Origin: Larimichthys crocea
Lineage: Eukaryota; Chordata; Actinopteri; Sciaenidae
Length of the DNA: 64,000 nucleotides
NCBI RefSeq assembly: GCF_000972845.2
Contig: NC_040016.1
Span: 26,703,629 to 26,767,628 of the forward strand
Direction of reading: 5' to 3'
A program made the position numbers and the translations under genes. Below are positions 1 to 11,600 of the stretch, piece by piece; the first letter of the stretch is position 1; each line of letters begins with the position of its first letter. The notes under the pieces are model-generated. The model saw only the letters and a program-made list of their open reading frames with translations. It was not told the origin of the DNA and made no database searches.

Positions 1-1700
1 CAGGTATTTATAGCTGGTGACCAGATCTAGAGTTTCACCCCACACAGTTCTGATTGAGGGAATATTCTCCAAGGGAACAGATGAAGTTGAAAAAAATCAT
101 TAGTTTGGATTTATCAGCATTTAAAACCAGTTTCAGTTTCTCCAGACGAATCTGCACTGCATCGAAGGCGGACTGCAAAAATCCAAATGCCTGAGCAATT
201 AAATTAGGCATCAGTAAATGACAGTATCATCCACATAAATATGATATGAGGCATTTGACATGTTTGCACACAGATCATTAATGTAAACTGTGAACAGAAT
301 GGGTCCTCAGACTGAGCCTTGAGGTACGCCTTTTGTGACCTCAAGAAAGGTGGAGCTAACTCCAGCCATCTGAACACATTGTGTCCTGCTTGCCAAATAA
401 TCAGCAAACCAAGAGGCAGCTTGTCTGGAGATGCCATTCTAACAGAAGATTGTGATCCACAGTACCAAATGCCTTAGACAGGTCAATGAACAGCGCCACA
501 GAGTCCAAAGCCTCAAACACATCGTAGCAGTGCTGTGCTGCTTCCTAAAACCTGACTGAAGGGCATTTAGAATGTTCATCAATTCCAAAAAATCCTTCAG
601 TTGATCTCAGACCAATTTTTCAAATACTTTGGCTAAAATACAGAATTTAGAGATAGGCCTGTAATTATTAACGACTGAGGGTTCGCCTCCTTTTAGCAGT
701 GGGAGGACAAATGCAGATTTACAAACTTTAGCAAGTTTGTTTGTGCTGAAGCTCAGATTAAAAATACTAGTTAGAGGCTCAGCAATTGAGTCAGCAGCCA
801 GCTTTAGAAAAAATGGATTCAAACTATCTGAACCTGCTGATTTTTTTTTTTTTGACTACGGACCACAGAAATAAACCCAGGTTTGAAATGAAAAGAACAA
901 TCAACAGGGAGACGGCTTACTACAGAAGGTTCATCAGTTAAAGCGGTTCTTTTAAAATCACTCTTAAAAAAATCAAACAAGTGTCCTGCTGTGATCAAAT
1001 GTTCAGAGTCAACAGGTTTGGCAGTTCAGTACAGGGCGTAGCACCAGAAGCAGATCTCACAACATTCCAACATTTCCTGGGATCATTTCGATTTTTGGTG
1101 GTTTGGGATAAATAAAATTCAGATTTAGCTTTCTTAATTAAGGAGGTACATTTGTTTTAAATTAAAAATTATCCAATAAGCCTCAATTTTTGTTTTTTCG
1201 TGCTCTGGCCCAGGCAAGATCTCTGTCGTTGAGGAGGTTTCCAATTTCAGTGTAAAACCGTCGATTGTTTCGCCTCTTTTTACTAAACTTACGTAAGGGA
1301 ACATGTTCATTGATTTAGCTTCAAAAATTCAGAATGAAAGAAATTCCAGGCCAACTCAACATCATCAAGGAAGGAGATTCATTACCACTCAAAATTGGAC
1401 AAATCATGCAAAAAAGCCTGCTCATGAAAAAGTTTAAAAACTCTTTTGAGTAAAATTCGTGGTTTAGTTTTGGGGAGTTTGGCATTCCTGACCACTGCAA
1501 TGGCACAGCGGTCACTCAGACCGTTCCCAAAAACACCAGCATCAGAATACCTGTGTGGGACATTTATTATTATACGATCAAGGAGCGATGATCTTAAAGG
1601 GTATTTAATGTTAGGCCGGGTTGGGCTGTCTATTTATTGGCTTAGATTTGATGAATCACAGATGGATTTCATAACAACCAATCAAGGTTTAGATCCCCCA
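1..1700 (-). mobile_element. Degraded L2-like LINE (endonuclease tail plus reverse transcriptase)
   Basis: Read on the minus strand, broken frames follow the order of an L2/CR1-clade LINE protein. Around 1600-1460 is an endonuclease C-terminus (a GVFGNGLSDRCAI stretch, with Arg where the usual SDH histidine lies). A linker follows at 1515-1321, with DL and ESPSLMMLSWPGISF-like residues. Reverse transcriptase blocks follow: LKLAADSIAEPLTSIFN and LLKGGEPSVVNNYRPIS near 820-610, then a QGSVLGP-like block and a YVDDT active-site block near 330-220. Stops and frameshifts occur throughout, so it is a dead copy. The clade is from recalled family motifs; the window edge cuts the 3' end. Confidence 0.8.
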
Positions 1701-2630
1701 CAAAGGTTTGCGGGCTCCGGCAGCCAGTAGACTCCAACCAGCAGCTAGCGGGCTTCAGCGGGTAGCGGGCTTCGACACAGCAAGCTCCAACCAGCGGCAG
1801 GTTGGCTCCAGCAGCCAGCAGACTCCAGCAGCCAGCCGCAGGGGCTACTGGCAGCTGTATACCTGTTTGCCGGCGGACAGCAGCTCACAACCTCAGGAGG
1901 ATCCAGCCCAACATCCAGAGTCATCAGGTAGACCAAAGATCCTATCAGTCCGGAGACGCCGACGGTCAGCATTAGCAGCCCCTCCCGGCAATCTACAACC
2001 CATAACAGCGGACCACCTGAGCAGCGGCGGGAGCGTAGATCACAGCCTGGATAAGTCCAGGAAACTGGCCCACAGGACTGGGACGGATTTCCAGCGAGGT
2101 GACGAGGTGTCACACAGGGATCCACAAAAACAGGCTTTGTTGTGCTGTGGGGGATTTAGAAGCCAGCAGTGACAGGTAGGCTACCTAAGATAACACCTCA
2201 GTTGCAACTCCTTAATTTGCAGTGTGGTGTGATTGATAAAAGCGTTTAAAAGATTTTAAAGGGACAATAGAAACATAATGATAAATCATTAAGATCGCGT
2301 TAAAAAGCCCATACAAACACTGACGTGTGCATGCGGCCGTCTTGGATTGATCAGCTACACAGTTTATAAAGTTTATTCTCTGCTACCGGGACAATCTTCC
2401 CGTAGAACATTCCCTGTAGTTTGTATGCTTGTAGTGGTACTAATGAGATCTTCTCCAGCTGAAATCTTTGATGATCACACAGTGGAGTTTTATAATACGA
2501 CTTGTCAACGCTAAAATTCCGTATTGACAGATTTTTATTGTTGACGTAATTGATTACTTCAACCAGTCGTCGTAGCCCTGAAGCCAATGCCGGAGCTCCG
2601 GTTTGTTATTCCACTGCTGAAGAAAGTGAA
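1701..2630. other. No supported gene; Gln/Ser-rich open frame only
   Basis: Overlapping open frames on both strands at 1708-2172 come from a GC-rich stretch with repeated CAGCAG and CCAGC words. A 78-codon minus-strand frame (2587-2351) has no motif I recognise. I see no splice structure, promoter or RNA gene here. Confidence 0.5.
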
Positions 2631-2631
2631 G

Positions 2632-2830
2632 TCAGGTGAGGGGTGGAGCTTTGTCACAGAAACAAATATTGTTGTATTGTTGTATTGTTGAGAGCAGTGA
2701 GTGGAGCTGCTGGTGATTGTCCTGAATATTTACCGTAACGGAACCAAATACTACAGAGTCCAGACTGTATGCGTCCTTTGTCCCCAGAACAGAGGGATAC
2801 TGATGTCCTGGGAATATTGGCTCAAATGGT
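2632..2830 (-). pseudogene. Degenerate TRIM/B30.2 (SPRY) fragment
   Basis: Short blocks match the intact TRIM gene nearby on the same strand: GCAGTGAGTGGA followed by a GAGTATTTACC-like block (compare 4292-4335), then CCCAGAACAGAGG (compare 4479-4493). The segment GTCAGGTGAGGGGTGGAGC at 2632 also recurs at 5782, upstream of the TRIM gene. The order of blocks fits a decayed duplicate of the SPRY exon and its flank. It is too short and interrupted to encode a product. Confidence 0.6.
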
Positions 2831-2939
2831 ACCAGTCAATATTCTTGTTTTATTGATCAGTGTGATGACTAGTAAATGTTTAACATGCTATTAAACTTAA
2901 CTAAAATGCTGAACATGGTTTATATTATACCTGCTAAAG

Positions 2940-3180
2940 ACCAGCATGTTGTACTGTTACACCGATGACATCCTGCTCTACAATCCCCCCCAGGCTTCAG
3001 TGCTTGGTCCTCTCCACTTCATCCTCTACATGCTTTTTCTTGGCAACATCATTCGCTATGCAGACGATGTCCCACTCTACATCACCAAATCCATCATCGA
3101 TGTCTCTCTCCAGCTGCCTCACTGACATCCAATCCTGAATGAATACCATCTTCCTCAAACTGGACAAATTTCAAACAGGT
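2940..3180 (+). mobile_element. L2-type LINE reverse transcriptase fragment
   Basis: Plus-strand translation gives SVLGPLHFILYMLFLGNII, then RYADDVPLYITKS, then a DIQS/LKLDKF-like block. These are the QG(S)VLGP and YADD active-site regions of an L2/Rex-like reverse transcriptase with the linker between them shortened. Another YTDD-like block precedes it (near 2962), so the copy is rearranged. It is a relic. Confidence 0.65.
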
Positions 3181-4083
3181 GAATATGTTCTTCTTTATGT
3201 GTGAGTAGATGGTTTTAAAAGGCTGTATTACATGTGAGAGGATGTTGATGGTGGAGGATTGTACTGTGCTGTCAATAGGCCTACCTGTTTATATATGTCA
3301 CTGTATTTTTATGACTAACTTATGAACTGTACAGGCAGCATAGGGCTGTTCCAGTAATAAGAAAACATCATTCAAAATCACATTTATATTTGTAACAATG
3401 CTAATAACTACAAATCCAGCCTTGGAACAGAGCCTTTCTCAACTGTACGTCATGTGAATGTCTGTAATCAGTGGTGGCCAGTATTTACAAGGTACAAGCT
3501 TTATTTGTTTCCTATTTTACAACAGGGTTGTTTAATGAAATGCTGAAATTACCAACATCACATAAAGTCTTAAACATGAGACGTCCACCTTAAATTTGAA
3601 TTCAGTTTTAATTCTATAACACCAAATCATGACAGAAGTTATCTCATGACACTTTCCATATAGAGTCAGGATCAACATTAACTTTTATAAAACAGACAAA
3701 TTCATTCAAGTTCCAAAAAATATTGATTATGATAATCTCATCGTCTGTAAGAATGGTGCAAATATTTAAAATCACAGAATACAGATATCATGGCTCCACA
3801 CACACAAGTCAAAATAATAAAACATCAACAATTTAAAATGACAGAGTATTGATAAAAAAGAAAAGTCTGAACAAACCAAACATAAAGATCAGAAACTAAG
3901 TGAAATCATTGTACACATTAAAAAGGTCGACGATAGAAACAAAAAGATTTTTGTCAAACTAAATAACAAGAAAAAGAAAATAAAAACAATAAAAAACAAG
4001 AACTGAAAGAAAAATAAACTTCTTTGGAATAATGAGACAGCAGGAGCAGCTAATAAACATAAATATAATCATCCTCTTTGTCT
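3181..4083. other. AT-rich stretch, probable 3' UTR side of the TRIM gene
   Basis: No coding frame or repeat array is supported. The part next to 4084 lies just past the TRIM stop on the minus strand and is probably its 3' untranslated region, but I could not fix a poly(A) signal. A 25-base segment at 3768-3792 recurs at 6899-6923, which shows some shared repeat content. Confidence 0.4.
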
Positions 4084-5472
4084 CTAACTGCTCTGTTCCA
4101 CTGTCACTCTGACTTTATGTGGTAATATCTTCAGTTCATCCACAGTGGTAATGTATGGAAACATGTTGTCAGTGAAAGTGTGTGTGAAGGTGTGTATGTG
4201 TGTGTTTGTATCAGGATCAGAGAACGACAGTTTTCCTCTGTTCATGTCCAGATTCACTCTGATCCTCTGGAGCTTCTTCTGGACTTGGAGAGCAGTGAGT
4301 GGATCTGATGATGATCGTGCTGAGTATTTACCTTCATATAAACACATTACCCATAATCCGGACCGTGTGAGTCCTTTCCTCTGGACAGACTCTGCTAACA
4401 CACCCAGAGTCCAGCGTGTACTGTCTCCAACCTCGACATCCCAGCTGTGAGTCCCTGAGTTAAATCCTTCAGAGCCCAGAACAGAGGAATAGTAATAAAA
4501 CCTCTCTGGATTGTCAGGAAGCTGCTGTTCCTCTCCTCGTCTCACACTGGTCAGATCTTCAGACAGGATCAGTTTTGGATAAGCAGTGTTTGGATCCAGA
4601 ACCACAGGAGTGTAGGAGACCATGTCCTTCATGTTGTTCCAGATGTTGAAGGTCAGGTTGCCCAGGTGTTTGGCCTCGTCTATCAGAGCTCCTGAGGGCA
4701 GCTGTGGATCATCCAGCAGGGGGCGCTGCTGGACTCTTTGCACTGCAGCCTTGTAGTTGTGCAGGAATGAGACGTCTTCAGCTCTCAGCTCGTCCTCTGT
4801 GGCTCTGACGGTGTCTGAAAGAGCTGCTATCTCTCTGCTCAGAGCCTCCATCTTCTCCTCCATCATCTGACTCTTCTGCTCCTCTTCCTCCCTCAGTGCA
4901 GCCATCCTGGCCTCCTCTTCCTCTTCTAGAAACTGGTGAAGCTTCTTAAACTGATCCTTAATCTGCCTCTCTGTGCGTCGGGCCTGGACCTTCATGTGTT
5001 CTGCTGTTTGATCAAACTTCACTTTAACTTCTTCAAAAACCTTTAACTTCTCCTTTAAGGGCTCCAGAGTTTCCTGAAGGTTCTTCTTGTGTTGTCGTGC
5101 AGCTTCATCGATGGGTCTGAATCTGTGGTCGCTGTGTTGTTCTGAATCTCTGCAGACGACACACACCGGCTGTTGATGGTCCAGACAGAAGAGTTTGAGT
5201 CTCTCAGAGTGCAGACTGCAGAGAGCCTCTGAAGATCTCTGATCTCTCTCCAACAAGAAGGCCTCACAAAGGTTCTTTAATGCAAGGTTTAAAGGTGGTT
5301 CACCCTTTGAAGATCTTCTCTTACAAACTGGACACTCTCGTGTTGGTTTCTCTGTCCACCAGCTCTTCAGACAGTCTTTACAGAAGCTGTGGCTACATGA
5401 CAGAACAACAGGATCTCTAAAGACCTCCTGACAGACCGGACAGCAGAGATCCTCCTCTGATCTGGAAGCCAT
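4084..5472 (-). CDS. TRIM-family RING E3 ubiquitin ligase (RING, B-box 2, coiled coil, PRY/SPRY)
   Basis: A 462-aa protein in a single coding exon, with the full tripartite-motif layout. The RING finger covers residues 11-50, with C11, C14, C26, H28, C31, C34, C47 and C50 forming a C3HC4 site. A B-box 2 lies at about 85-116 (C85, H88, C96, H99, C104, C107, H113, H116). A Glu/Lys/Arg-rich coiled coil runs about 120-260, including an [17 protein letters not shown] stretch. A PRY/SPRY (B30.2) domain fills 292-462, starting at [10 protein letters not shown], with WDVEVG at 344 and [12 protein letters not shown] near 408. RING TRIMs transfer ubiquitin; the B30.2 domain binds a target and varies fast in fish, where the family is expanded and often antiviral. 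The exact paralogue (TRIM35/39/A33-like) cannot be named from sequence reading alone. All zinc ligands are present, so it looks functional. A splice acceptor lies just before the start codon. Confidence 0.93.
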   Translation of the reverse strand: MASRSEEDLCCPVCQEVFRDPVVLSCSHSFCKDCLKSWWTEKPTRECPVCKRRSSKGEPPLNLALKNLCEAFLLERDQRSSEALCSLHSERLKLFCLDHQQPVCVVCRDSEQHSDHRFRPIDEAARQHKKNLQETLEPLKEKLKVFEEVKVKFDQTAEHMKVQARRTERQIKDQFKKLHQFLEEEEEARMAALREEEEQKSQMMEEKMEALSREIAALSDTVRATEDELRAEDVSFLHNYKAAVQRVQQRPLLDDPQLPSGALIDEAKHLGNLTFNIWNNMKDMVSYTPVVLDPNTAYPKLILSEDLTSVRRGEEQQLPDNPERFYYYSSVLGSEGFNSGTHSWDVEVGDSTRWTLGVLAESVQRKGLTRSGLWVMCLYEGKYSARSSSDPLTALQVQKKLQRIRVNLDMNRGKLSFSDPDTNTHIHTFTHTFTDNMFPYITTVDELKILPHKVRVTVEQSS

Positions 5473-5700
5473 TTAGTCTCTGAGTGAAGCTGAAAACACA
5501 ACAGACAGAAAGTACAGTCAGTCATGGCTCCCCTCCCTCCTCTACGAACTTCACTGAGATTTCCTTTGAGTTCAGTTTTTAGTCAAACTCACATTCAGTG
5601 TGTGGAGCGTCAGCAGCTTGAAGCAGCAGTGTTGGAGTTTCCCACTTTTCTCTCCTGTAGCTGAACTCACTCAGAGGAAGTTGTTAGTTTGGTCTGAAGG
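5473..5700 (-). promoter_or_regulatory. Probable TRIM 5' UTR intron and non-coding first exon
   Basis: On the minus strand a TGTGTTTTCAG acceptor ends at 5490, leaving 17 bases of 5' UTR (5489-5473) before the ATG. Upstream, a GTGAGT donor at 5592-5587 follows an exon-like stretch rising to about 5700. This would give a 102-bp intron and a non-coding exon 1, common in fish TRIM genes. The transcription start is not resolved. Confidence 0.5.
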
Positions 5701-6400
5701 TGAATCTGATCGTCTGTTTTTCAGTCCGTGTCTCTTCACTGAAGAAGAAAAACTAACTGTTTCCTGGTTTGTCTCAGGTGAGTCAGGTGAGGGGTGGAGC
5801 TTTGTCTCACCTGCTCTGCTGAATGCTTCACATATAACACAGAGGTGTGTCTCATTGCTGATGATGCAGGCTGATGCCACAGATATGTTGTTTTTAAAAC
5901 TGGTCTGACTGTCGACTGAATGCTGTGGAGGAGTTTAAACAGACTTATAAATGTGGCACCGTGGAACATGAAGGGAAAGTTACAGGAACATACACAAAAT
6001 AAACATGCATTCATTTAAAAAGACGAGTAGAAACAAGTTTAAAAGGTCATTGGTATGAATGCAGTTTGTCAGCTTGACCAGAAAATGTGAGTTGAAATTG
6101 GAATTGTAAGTTTGTTTGACAAGAGAACGTAAGTTTCTTGAATGTATAATGTAATGCAGTTAGTTATTTTAACTCAGAGTATCAAGTTGAAACAATAAAT
6201 GATCATTAATTAAACAACTCGTCTTACTTTGCTTCATGAGTTGAAATCAAACTTGTCTTGAAGTTGAGTTCACACGTTTTTAAGGCAGCAATTCAACTTA
6301 AGTTTGTAAGTTAAACCACCCTGATCATTTTAACAGTGATAACGAGATAATCAGCGAACGTCTGCTCCGATTCCTTTTCTTAAACACGAGACAAACAAAC
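5701..6400. other. TRIM upstream region with possible interspersed repeat
   Basis: Short open frames at 5600-6014 are shadows of the exon and promoter region. From about 6060 to 6340 the AT-rich sequence, with AAGTTGAA/TTCAACTT words and an end reading TTTTAACAGTG, resembles non-autonomous elements common in fish. I could not define both ends. Confidence 0.3.
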
Positions 6401-6900
6401 GACAAGAAAAATATTTTAAAGGCAACTTTTTAATTTATTTATTGGCAAATGCTTTAAGGTTGTAGAAACAGCTCTCTCTATTCATCTTTCAAAGACGTTC
6501 GATACAGTTTATCATGCACTGTTTTTAAAAAGATTTTGGACTTGATGAAATTGTTCATCAATGATTTCATAAAATAAAACTCATGCACAGAGAGCAGTAT
6601 GTGGCTACTGGAAATCTTAAATGAATCATCTGAATCTGTTCAGATTGTAAAAGGCGTCCCACAAGGCTCAATACTGGGGCCTGTTCTGTTTACTCTTTAC
6701 ATAAGCCCAGATGATACAGTCTCTTCTCAAAGTTGGTGTCATATACATCTTTATGCTGATGACACCATTTTGTACTGATATGTGGATGTTAAACATTATT
6801 CTGTTCAATTCTTTAAGCACTGCTTTGCTGAATTACAAGTTGTATTCAATAACCAACAGAAAAACTGTCAACTCTATGAACTGATGTCTGGCAAATATTG
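6400..6900 (+). mobile_element. LINE reverse transcriptase fragment (L2-like)
   Basis: Plus-strand frames, broken by several shifts, contain FDTVYHALFLKRF-like residues, then [18 protein letters not shown] near 6648, then [10 protein letters not shown] near 6750. This is the order finger/palm, then QGSxLGP, then the YADD catalytic box of a LINE reverse transcriptase. It is a third L2-like piece around the TRIM gene. Stops make it inactive. Confidence 0.75.
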
Positions 6901-7440
6901 AAAATCACAGAATACAGATATCATGAGATGGTAACTTCTCAAGGCCTCAAAGGTGTTATAATTTACTTTTATCAAATTTTTTATTGATGCTTCTTGTGCT
7001 GTAGTAGAGAAGACATGTCTTTGTCTCATCGCTGTCTCAGACAAAAAGGACCCTGGACTCTTGTTCAAGACCAGTCCACAACTTCAGGTATCATTAATTG
7101 CCTGTGCATTGCCTGATTTATATGTTAACTCATTAGCCAAGTCTTCTGGAATAAAATTTAGTTTTCTAAATCACAAAACTGCAAAACAGTGCCCAAAAGA
7201 ACACGCAACAGTTTGTGAATACTTCAAGGCGACGCTTGATGTTGCGTCAATGTAGCAACCACGTTTCACCCAAAGAGTCTTTGTGAACATAAGTAGGCTT
7301 CATACTGTCTGGTCTTGGTTTGGTCTCAACCCCTCAAAGTCTTGGTCATGACATGGTCTTGGTTTAGTTGGTCTTGACTACAACAGTGTTTTATAATTTT
7401 ATTAATTACAGTCCATTTACCATTTATTAGATCCTTTAAT
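6901..7440. other. No supported gene
   Basis: A 64-codon frame at 7061-7255 has no recognisable motif or splice context. A GTCTTGG/TTGGTCTTG-rich patch at 7305-7380 is low-complexity sequence. Nothing else seen. Confidence 0.4.
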
Positions 7441-7768
7441 AAACGGCAGTAGCTCAGTCCATTGGGACTTGGCTTGGGAACCGGAGGGTGGCTGCATAGA
7501 CCAAAAATATGGAAGGTGGTGCCAGTTCACCTCCTGGGCACTGCCGAGGTTCCCTTGAGCAAGGCACCGAACCCCCCCAACTGCTCGCTGGGCGCTCCTC
7601 AGGGGGGCTGCCCATCACTCCACCATCTCTCTCCACATTTGCATGTCTATGCCCTTGTACTATGTGTGTGTGTCTCTGGGTTAAAAATGCATGTAAAAAT
7701 AAAATAGAGTGATAAAAGAATTTCCCCATTGAGGGATTAATAAAGTATATCTTCTTCTTCTTCTTCTA
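7441..7768 (+). mobile_element. tRNA-derived fish SINE
   Basis: The head GCAGTAGCTCAGTCC resembles a Pol III A box. A conserved body follows, with CTTGGGAACCGGAGGGT, GCCAGTTCACCTCCTGGGC and CTTGAGCAAGGCACCGAAC, and the tail ends in CATTGAGGGATTAATAAAG and (CTT)n at 7752-7768. The B-box area is eroded by a small deletion. A second copy of the same family lies at 10231-10440 on the minus strand. Open frames over it are not genes. Confidence 0.8.
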
Positions 7769-9043
7769 AATAAATGTACTAATACCACCCTGTAACAAAT
7801 CTGTGTAGCAGTAACAAAGCAGTAAAATGCCCCATGTGACTGTTGCTGTGTTTTGTCTGATCTCACTGGGTGACTGTGGCTCCTGCATTTATGCAGAATC
7901 AGGATTTTACTGTTTGTGTTTCCACTTGAACTGTAGCAGAAGTAGTGTAAGGTAAAAGTAAAGTACCTGGAGTCTGTGCAGTACTTGAGTAAATGTACTT
8001 CCACCATTGGCAGTAAAATCCAAACAAGCTCACTTCAGTTCATAACAGACTCTTTTGACAGCAGCCATGTTGAACATCGCACTGTTGAATTGTTTAAACC
8101 GCAGACGGATGATGACGTGTTGGAAATCCGTCCAACTGTCCGAGAGCCAGCTTGTTGACAGTTCAGGTGACTGATGAGGTGCCACGACCTCGAACTGAAC
8201 GTCAAACAACTGATCTGGCAGAAGTTCATCCAGGTTATAGAATTAGTCAGGGGCTGAAATCGGGCTGAGCCGGTACAGCGTCTGTCTGGCTTTAAACGCT
8301 GTTTCCACTAATTTAAACTTTTGAGAGTGGGAATCGTTTTTTATTTATATTTCCTCACAAAAAGAGAGGAGAATTCAAATTTAATAACATGCTGCCGGTC
8401 CAGAAGTAACTACATAAGAGGAGAGTTCAAAGAAAGGCTGGACTGAAATAGACCAAAAGAAAAACACACTCTGCTTTCTCAGAGCAAAGGGACAATGCTT
8501 AGGTCGGGCGTACGTGTCAAAGAAACTTCCACATGAAGGGCACGACCCGAGGTTTCCCAGCAGAACGTTCTTCTTCCCATGGTGCATTGTGGTGTGTTCA
8601 CCATGCCACCGTCTTCCATTGCTGTTTGCTCACCACGTGACACGACCCTGTGTGACGCTACGTAGATCCGACAGGAAATGATGGTTGTCTGAGCTCCTCC
8701 AGTCATTTGTTATCTGCAGTACACGATGCCCCCAGTTTGCTGCTGTGGACGGGAAGTGTAGGTGTAAGGATGAATGTTTGTGTTTGACGATGCTGTTGGC
8801 CTCTCACCTGCATGACATCATCCGATCAACCTGCACAGGACACCAGACTTTGTAACTCTGCTTCTCAGACTGCAGTTTTAAACTAACTCTTTAAAAACAC
8901 ACAGGTTGAGCAATAACACAAATAAACAACCCGATCGAAGCGAAAGTTGATCAGTGACGTAAAATCATAGTTTTTGTCTTTGAAGTGAACATGGATAAAA
9001 ACAGCAGCTTCAATTTCACTTACACTGGTTAAAATACTGTATG
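7769..9043. other. No supported gene
   Basis: Short frames on both strands (for example 7976-8158, 8381-8587 and 8883-9152) lack known motifs, splice signals or repetition. I see no RNA gene or array in this stretch. Confidence 0.4.
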
Positions 9044-9260
9044 CACTGTAAAAAATGTTTTTAGATTTTACTGTGAAAAACTGCAGAACCACGACAGTAA
9101 AAGAAAATATGTCATGAAATATGAAATATGTTTTCCTGTATACGTCTTTCAAAAGCTTTATTTATATGGCAGTTTAAAGGGAATTTATACAGAATAAACA
9201 ACATTAACATGCTGTTACCGTGATATTGGAAAAAGTTCAATTGTATAATTGTTTACAGTG
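9044..9260. mobile_element. Short inverted-repeat element (MITE-like)
   Basis: The left end reads CACTGTAAAAAATG and the right end, reverse-complemented, reads CACTGTAAACAATT, so the termini match over about 12 of 14 bases. The 217-bp interior is AT-rich and non-coding. Such [17 protein letters not shown] elements are frequent in fish. A clean target-site duplication is not visible. Confidence 0.5.
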
Positions 9261-10230
9261 TTGCCGTCTGACGCACTGACCTCGTACAAACATGCGTCAA
9301 ACAACCTGAACTTTCCCTTTAATGCAGAGGAACGAATGAATGTTAAAGCTGCCGTTCACACAGAGGACGAGGTGGGAGATCTTTACACCTCCTTTTCTCT
9401 AGCACCACCTTCAGGCCAGACTTAACATAGCAAAGTCCCTCCAGCTTCCACAGTTTTAGTTTTCACAGCCTGTTTGTGCAGCTATAAACTCTGAAGTGGA
9501 CTTAAAGCCAAAGACAGATGATGCTTTGACTCCTGAAGTTTCAGCTACAATTATCTGCATATAAAGTCAGTCTGGCCTGAAACTGAAACGTCTGAGAGAA
9601 AAACAACAGTGCAGTCTGTGAACCAGCGTCGCTGCATCACACAGGGACGTATTTTACAATTAAAGCAAACATAAAACTGTTACTGAGCCTCGTCTGTGCT
9701 GCAGCTCCCGGACAGTCACCGTTACTCACATCCTCGAGCTGTTTAGTCGAATCGACTGGATCAGGTTGTTTTTATGTGTGATCCATGACAGCCTCATATT
9801 ATCCAATCACTTCTCTGCATCCATCATGCCCTCATACAGAGGCGGATCGAGGGAGGGAGGGAGAAACACGGCACCAGAACTCCGGCTCTGGTTTCAAACC
9901 ACCAGAGACGTCGACCGCTGCCAAAAATCTCCAAATCTGAACCCGAGCGCTGCCCGCTAATTATTCCTCGAGCCTGGTCGAAGAAACTAAATTTACGACA
10001 CCGAGCTGGCGCTGCTCGTGGCATCATAAATTAAAACTGGCAAAGAGTTTTAGAATCAGAACCAAGACCCCCCTGCACCTCCACCGGTCCTCCAACGAAG
10101 GAAGGAAAATTAAAAAGTGGAGAACGTTCAAACTCGACGTGAACCTGAACCATCGTCAGCTGTTTCACCAAAACATCAAAAATCTGTTTACGCTCGAGTG
10201 ACGGCGCCCTCCAGTGGACGAGACATGACA
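9261..10230. other. No supported gene
   Basis: Mixed-composition DNA. Open frames at 9766-10027 on both strands are short and without motifs. No repeat array seen. Confidence 0.4.
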
Positions 10231-10440
10231 ACGAAGAAGAAGAAGACGCATACGAAGGCTCAGAGACATGCAGTGTGGACAGAGATGGTGCAGTGAGGAG
10301 CTGCTCAAAGGCACCTTGGCAGGAGGTGGACTGGCACCTCTCCAGACACCGGTCCACCTTCCACATTTTGGTCCATGCTGGACTTGAACCAGCCGGTTCC
10401 AAGCCGAGTCTCTCTGGACTGAGAGACTGCCGCCCGTTAA
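10231..10440 (-). mobile_element. tRNA-derived fish SINE, second copy with intact B box
   Basis: On the minus strand the element starts at the GGGCGGCAGTCTCTCAGTCC head, keeps the CTTGGAACCGG block, and carries an intact Pol III B box GGTTCAAGTCC (plus-strand positions 10379-10389). GGACCAAAATGTGGAAGGTG and GAGGTGCCAGTCCACCTCC follow, and it ends in (CTT)n seen as GAAGAAGAAGAAG at 10234-10246. It is the same family as the element at 7441. The 141-codon minus frame across it is a read-through of the SINE. Confidence 0.8.
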
Positions 10441-10986
10441 CAAAGTAATCATTCAAAGTATTTAAATATATTTATTTAAATGTTGTACTTTGAAGTACTG
10501 TACGTCTACTCTATTACAGTTCAGAGGGAAATATAATAATTTAACTTCACTAATTAAGATTTAAAAAGTGGTAAGCACCGTTAGTGTTGTTATATTTATA
10601 TTACTCTTTGGTTATTTAGCAGATATTATATGAAGCATTCATGTAATTATGGAGCTTAAAGATTTAAATTTCATCTGTACTAAAGAATTAAAGCATCAAA
10701 CGTAACAACAAACAAACAAAAGTAATAGGATACTTTGTGGTCAAAGGTCACATGATGCTTTGATTTCCACTGTGATTAAAAACTAGAGAGGATAATATAA
10801 AAATATATTATTACATCAGAAACATGAAGTTTAAACAGATTATGAAGCAAACTGCAGTTCCTCTAACGTCCACCTGAGGCTGGCTCCAGAAGTGAGTCAG
10901 TCTCCATCAGCCCATGTTCCAAATTGTCCACTTCACAGCAGAAATAAACATGGTTTACAGCTGGTTAAAACATTGGAGCAAACCAT
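10441..10986. other. AT-rich stretch ending in the flank of a dispersed element
   Basis: No gene seen. From about 10865 to 10980 the sequence matches, in reverse, the flank beside other copies of the 42-bp minisatellite (AGTCAGTCTCCATCAG, GCAGAAATAAACATG), also seen at 41980-42055, 47405-47520 and 55690-55760. Confidence 0.5.
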
Positions 10987-11600
10987 AGACTGTCTGAAAC
11001 CGGGACGTATCCTCCGTGACGTCCCCTCAACTGTCTGAAACCTGGACGTAGTCCCAGTGACGTCCCCACAGACTGTCTAAAACCTGGACGTAGTCTCCGT
11101 GACGTCCCCCTCAGACTGTCTGAAAACCGGGACGTAGTCTCCGTGACGTCCCCACAGACTGTCTAAAAACTGGGACGTAGTCTACGTGACGTCCCCGCAG
11201 ACTGTTCAAACCCTGGACGTAGTCTCCGTGACGTCCCCTCAGACTGTCTGAAAACCTGGACGTAGTCTTTGAGACGTCCCGACAGAACTGTCTAAACCTG
11301 GACGTAGTCCATGACTCCACCGCAGACTGTCTAAAACATGGACGTAGCTCCACGAACGTCCCCGCAGACTGTCAAAAACCTGGACGTAGTCTCCGTGACG
11401 TCCCCGCAGACTGTCTAAACTAAAACTGGACGCAGTCTCCGTGACGTGCCCCACAGACTGTCCTAAAACTGGACGTAGTCACGTGACCGTCCCCGCAGAC
11501 TGCCTAAAACCTGGACCGTAGTCTCCGTGACGTCCCCCACAGACTGTCTAAAAACCTGGACGTAGTCTCTGTGACGGGCCCGCAGACTGTCTAAAACAAA
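10987..11600 (+). repeat. 42-bp minisatellite, array 1 (about 15 units)
   Basis: Units follow CTGTCTAAAACCTGGACG then TAGTCTCCGTGACGTCCCC and GCAGA, about 42 bp each, with many single-base changes and indels. Each unit holds an internal inverted pair GGACGT/ACGTCC separated by about ten bases. Minus-strand open frames repeating [14 protein letters not shown] come only from the repeat. Confidence 0.9.

Noticed and set aside
2351..2587. 78-codon minus-strand protein
   Set aside because: No recognised motif, no repeat copies in the window and no exon borders.
10987..11600. CRISPR-like array of regular repeats
   Set aside because: Repeats are directly tandem with no unique spacers, the organism is a vertebrate, and the unit is dispersed genome-wide style.
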